Assembly: GCA_021798915.1 (NCBI GenBank)
Contig: JAJZBM010000024.1
Location: 1-43,353, forward strand
Length of the DNA stretch: 43,353 bases
Direction of reading: 5' to 3'
DNA from: Pseudomonadota bacterium
GTDB taxonomy: Bacteria > Pseudomonadota > Alphaproteobacteria > Acetobacterales > Acetobacteraceae
Position numbers and translations under genes: made by a program. Positions within the stretch are counted from its first letter, which is position 1. Each line of letters begins with the position of its first letter. Below, piece after piece: positions 40,331 to 43,353 of the stretch. The notes beneath the pieces were generated by a model. The model was given only the letters and a program-made list of their open reading frames with translations, was not told the origin of the DNA and ran no database searches.

Positions 40331-40519
40331 CCCGGCGCTCACCCCCCCGACCCTTACCACGAAGCCGCCCTCCCCTGATTACCCCCCAATGGGTAGCAGT
40401 CTTGCCGGAGGCGGGCCAGAGAAGCGTCGGATTTCCCCGCAACGCTTTGCCGGGTTGCAATCCCCCTTGCGGCTCGCCATTCTCCGCCGCCATTCGCGAG
40501 AAGGAGCCCGCCGTCCGCC

Positions 40520-42100
40520 ATGCTCAGCTTCAGCCGCCTCAAAATCACGCTGATCCTCGGAATCTGCGTCCTCGGCGCGCTGCTCTGCCTGCCCAATATC
40601 GTCCGCGCCCCGGCGCCCTGGTTTCCCTGGCGGCAGGTCCATCTCGGGCTCGATCTGCAAGGCGGGAGCTATCTGCTGCTGGAAGTCGACACCAAAGCGG
40701 TGCTGCGCGAGCGGCTCGAAGGGCTGGTCGATACCACCCGCCGCACCCTGCTCGCCGCCAATATCGGTTATCTCCGCCTTGCCGCCGATCCGGGCCAGAA
40801 CCGCGTCACCTTCCATCTCCGCGACCCGGCGCAGCAAGACGCGGCGCTCGCCGCCTTGCGCACGGCGCTCGGCCTCGGCCAGGCGAGCCCGCCGGGGCAG
40901 GAGGAAGTGAGCGTCGCGCCGGAGGCCGCGGGTGAGATCGCGCTCACCCTGTCGCCGGTCGCGATCACGGAGCGGGCCAATGCCGCGATCACCCAGTCGA
41001 TCGAGATCGTGCGCCGGCGCATCGATGAGACCGGTGTGCTCGATCCGCAGATCGCACGCCAGGGCGATGATCGCATCAATGTCCAACTCCCCGGCATCTC
41101 GGACCCCGAGCGGATCAAGGCGCTGCTCGGCCAGACCGCGAAAATGACCTTCCATCTGCTCGACGCCGAGGCCAATCCCGCCGCCGGCCCGGCGCCGCCA
41201 GGGGTCGAGTTCCTCCCCCTCGTCGATCAGCCAGCGTCGAAACTCCCGGTCCGGAAGCATGTCGAGGTCGATGGCGCGAGCCTTACCGACGCCCGCGCCG
41301 GGCAGAACCCGCAGACCGGCGACTGGGTGGTGGACTTCACCTTCGATAGCGCCGGCGCCCGGCGTTTCGCCGATATCACCCGCGCCAATGTCGGCAAACC
41401 CTTCGCCATCGTGCTCGACAACAAGGTGATCAGCGCCCCCGTCATCCGCGAGCCGATCACCGGTGGGCGCGGCCAGATCAGCGGCAGGTTCGATGCCAAG
41501 ACCGCGACCGACCTCGCCCTCCTGCTCCGCGCCGGCGCGCTGCCGGCGCCGCTCACCGTCGTCGAGGAGCGAAGCGTCGGGCCCGAACTCGGCGCCGATT
41601 CGATCCGCGCCGGGGCGATCGCGCTCGCCGTCGGCTTCGTCCTCGTCATCGTCTTCATGGCGGTGTTTTATGGCTTGTTCGGCTGGATCGCCAATCTCGC
41701 GCTGGTCGTCAATCTGATCCTGATGCTCGCCATCTTGTCACTTTTGCAGGCGACGCTGACGCTCCCGGGCATGGCCGGCATCCTGCTCACCCTCGGGATG
41801 GCGGTGGACGCCAATATCCTGATCAATGAGCGTATCCGCGAAGAAGTCAAAAACGGCCGGACCCCGCTCGGCGCCTTGGAGGCCGGATTTTCGCGGGCCT
41901 ACAGCACCATTCTCGACAGCAACGCGACCGCGCTTCTCGCCCATGTCATGCTGTTCGTCTTCGGCACCGGCCCGGTGCGCGGCTTCGCCGTCACCATCAC
42001 CGTCGGCATCGTGACGACCTTGTTCACCGCGACGCTGCTCGCCCGCCTGATCATGGTGCGCTGGTATGCCGCGACGCGCCCCGCTCTCCTGCCGGTATAA
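40520..42100 (+). CDS. secD: Protein translocase subunit SecD
   Basis: SecD, with SecF, uses proton motive force to complete Sec-dependent export and release proteins into the periplasm. The 526-residue protein has an N-terminal transmembrane helix, HLGLDLQGGSYLLLEVD near the start, the periplasmic P1/head domain (IEIVRRRIDETGVLDPQI), KPFAIVLDNKVISAPVI, and C-terminal membrane helices with GMAVDANILINERIREE and FVFGTGPVRGFAVT. AAGGAG lies 13 nt upstream of the ATG. yajC, often upstream, is replaced here by the divergent oxidoreductase. Confidence 0.96.
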   Translation: MLSFSRLKITLILGICVLGALLCLPNIVRAPAPWFPWRQVHLGLDLQGGSYLLLEVDTKAVLRERLEGLVDTTRRTLLAANIGYLRLAADPGQNRVTFHLRDPAQQDAALAALRTALGLGQASPPGQEEVSVAPEAAGEIALTLSPVAITERANAAITQSIEIVRRRIDETGVLDPQIARQGDDRINVQLPGISDPERIKALLGQTAKMTFHLLDAEANPAAGPAPPGVEFLPLVDQPASKLPVRKHVEVDGASLTDARAGQNPQTGDWVVDFTFDSAGARRFADITRANVGKPFAIVLDNKVISAPVIREPITGGRGQISGRFDAKTATDLALLLRAGALPAPLTVVEERSVGPELGADSIRAGAIALAVGFVLVIVFMAVFYGLFGWIANLALVVNLILMLAILSLLQATLTLPGMAGILLTLGMAVDANILINERIREEVKNGRTPLGALEAGFSRAYSTILDSNATALLAHVMLFVFGTGPVRGFAVTITVGIVTTLFTATLLARLIMVRWYAATRPALLPV

Positions 42101-42105
42101 TCGTC

Positions 42106-43077
42106 ATGTTCCTCCGCCCCTCGTTCCGCCTGGTTCCCGATGGCACCCGCATCGCCTTCATGCGCGGGCGGTTTCTCGGGCTCATCGTCTCGGCGCTGCT
42201 CTCCAGCCTCTCCGTCGTGCTGTTCTTCTACCCCGGGCTCAATCTCGGAATCGATTTCAAGGGCGGCATCGTGATCGAGGCACGCACTCCGGGGGCGGCG
42301 GATTTCGTCAAAATCCGCGCCGCCCTGGTCGGCGAGCATCTCGCCGGGGCCGGGGTGCAGCGCTTCGGCGGGCCCGATGACATCCTGATCCGGCTCGAAA
42401 ATCCGCCCAGCGAAGCCGCGACCCAGGCCGCCGCCGACCGTGTCCGCACCGCCCTCGCGCAGGCCTTCCCTGGCACCAAGGTGATGCGGGTGGATGCCGT
42501 CGGCTCCAGTGTTTCGGCGGAATTGTTCCGGAACGGCATGCTGGCGCTGGCCATCAGCCTGATGATGATCCTCGCCTATATCTGGTTTCGCTTCGAGTGG
42601 GAATTCGCGGTCGGCGCGGTGGTGACGCTGCTGCTCGATATCACCAAAACCATCGGCTTCCTGGCCGTGACGCGCCTTCCTTTCGATCTGGTGATGGTCG
42701 CGGCGATCCTCACCATTCTCGGCTATTCCACCAACGACAAGGTCGTGGTCTATGATCGGGTGCGCGAGAATTTGCGCAAATACAAGACCATGCCGCTCCG
42801 CGCGCTGATCGATCTCTCCATCAACGAGACCCTGAACCGCACCCTCGGCACTTCGATGACGGTGTTTCTGGCGAGCCTACCGCTCGCCCTTTTCGGCGGC
42901 AGCACGCTTTCGGCCTTTGCCTGGACGATGCTGTTCGGCATCATCGTCGGCACCTCCTCCTCGATCTTCATCGCCGCCCCCATCCTGCTTTTCCTCGGCG
43001 AGCACCGGCTGCGCAAGGACGCCCACGCTCCGCGCCCGGCAAAACCCACCGCCGCCCGCCTGAAAGGCGGCGCCTGA
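42106..43077 (+). CDS. secF: Protein translocase subunit SecF
   Basis: Partner of SecD. The 323-residue protein has LGIDFKGGIVIEA near the N-terminus, the short periplasmic head, and the SecF signature region ILGYSTNDKVVVYDRVRENLRK and LNRTLGTSMTVFLASLPLALFGG in the transmembrane bundle. The start is five bases after secD's stop. The C-terminus is a charged tail (LKGGA end). Both genes are expected in one operon with the downstream partial gene possibly included. Confidence 0.96.
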   Translation: MFLRPSFRLVPDGTRIAFMRGRFLGLIVSALLSSLSVVLFFYPGLNLGIDFKGGIVIEARTPGAADFVKIRAALVGEHLAGAGVQRFGGPDDILIRLENPPSEAATQAAADRVRTALAQAFPGTKVMRVDAVGSSVSAELFRNGMLALAISLMMILAYIWFRFEWEFAVGAVVTLLLDITKTIGFLAVTRLPFDLVMVAAILTILGYSTNDKVVVYDRVRENLRKYKTMPLRALIDLSINETLNRTLGTSMTVFLASLPLALFGGSTLSAFAWTMLFGIIVGTSSSIFIAAPILLFLGEHRLRKDAHAPRPAKPTAARLKGGA

Positions 43078-43141
43078 GGGGAGGGGCGCGCCGGTTTTCG
43101 GCGTTAGTTCATTCTTCACCGGTCTCGCCGATGATTGCGGC

Positions 43142-43353
43142 ATGGAGAACCCGCCCGAGATTTGTACGCTGAGCCATCCGGTCTTCACGCGCTTCGGCCT
43201 GCCGGTGTTCCAGCGCGCCGAGACCGATGGCGAAGCGGTGATGACGGTGCCGCTCGGCGAGAAGAACGTCTCGCTCCCGCTTCGCTCCCTGCGGCGGGAA
43301 TTTTCCATCGCCCCCAATACGCCGGATGGCCGCGTGCTCGACCTGATCGTCGA
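43142..43353 (+). CDS. Unrecognised protein, cut by the right edge
   Basis: The frame opens with an ATG at 43142 and runs to the window end (about 70 residues visible: TLSHPVFTRFGLPVFQ and then SLPLRSLRREFSIAP). No stop, signal peptide or membrane segment is seen. I do not recognise the family. Its position 64 nt after secF in the same direction suggests it may belong to the secDF transcript. Genes after secF in related bacteria often include a Mth938-like protein, but this one does not resemble it clearly. Confidence 0.6.
   Translation, partial: MENPPEICTLSHPVFTRFGLPVFQRAETDGEAVMTVPLGEKNVSLPLRSLRREFSIAPNTPDGRVLDLIV

Overview
The window is visibly GC-rich and coding-dense. It has short intergenic gaps, many 1-4 nt start/stop overlaps and strongly G/C-ending codons. 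The gene content fits an alphaproteobacterium of the Rhodospirillales, most likely Acetobacteraceae: OprB-type porins, lpxB beside a Gfo/Idh/MocA oxidoreductase, secD-secF, the EF-P/EpmB pair, paaG-paaI-paaK and a PEP-CTERM protein. No rRNA, tRNA, CRISPR array, transposase, integrase or phage gene was recognised. The taxon is inferred from protein resemblance only.

Layout. 0-10 kb is mostly housekeeping: an exported SRPBCC protein, SufE, a small membrane protein with a proline-rich tail, a nitrilase overlapping NAD kinase, RadA overlapping a very large family 2 glycosyltransferase with N-terminal repeat modules, then cysS and a TrmJ-like RNA methyltransferase on the minus strand. 10-15.1 kb is a tandem array of three OprB-like porin paralogs, all on the minus strand, each with its own signal peptide, leader and 3' hairpin. 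15.4-17.9 kb holds epmB, efp and suhB, followed by a metabolite:H+ symporter.

19.3-31.1 kb looks like one accessory catabolic region. A divergent pair of units (MaoC hydratase and CitE-type lyase leftward; a complete LIV-type ABC importer with two tandem binding proteins rightward) is followed by a split thiamine-diphosphate decarboxylase resembling sulfopyruvate/phosphonopyruvate decarboxylase (leftward). Divergent to that come an acyl-CoA dehydrogenase, a class III CoA-transferase and a transglutaminase-like protein (rightward). Together they could import a small acid, activate it by CoA transfer, oxidise, hydrate and cleave it. The substrate cannot be read from sequence. This is the best candidate for an undescribed system here.

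31.2-36.6 kb has a PEP-CTERM LamG-like protein, a partial phenylacetate set (paaG-paaI-paaK), a glycine-zipper lipoprotein, and a TusA-like protein overlapping a histone-deacetylase-family enzyme. 36.7-43.3 kb has an overlapping GNAT/nitrilase pair, lpxB with a convergent Gfo/Idh/MocA gene (candidate GnnA), secD-secF, and an unrecognised gene cut by the right edge.

A T/A-rich hairpin repeat occurs three times between genes (about 799-914, 27896-28011, 36616-36638). The two full copies carry a central palindrome whose stem differs by compensatory base changes, which is good internal evidence that the folded form matters.
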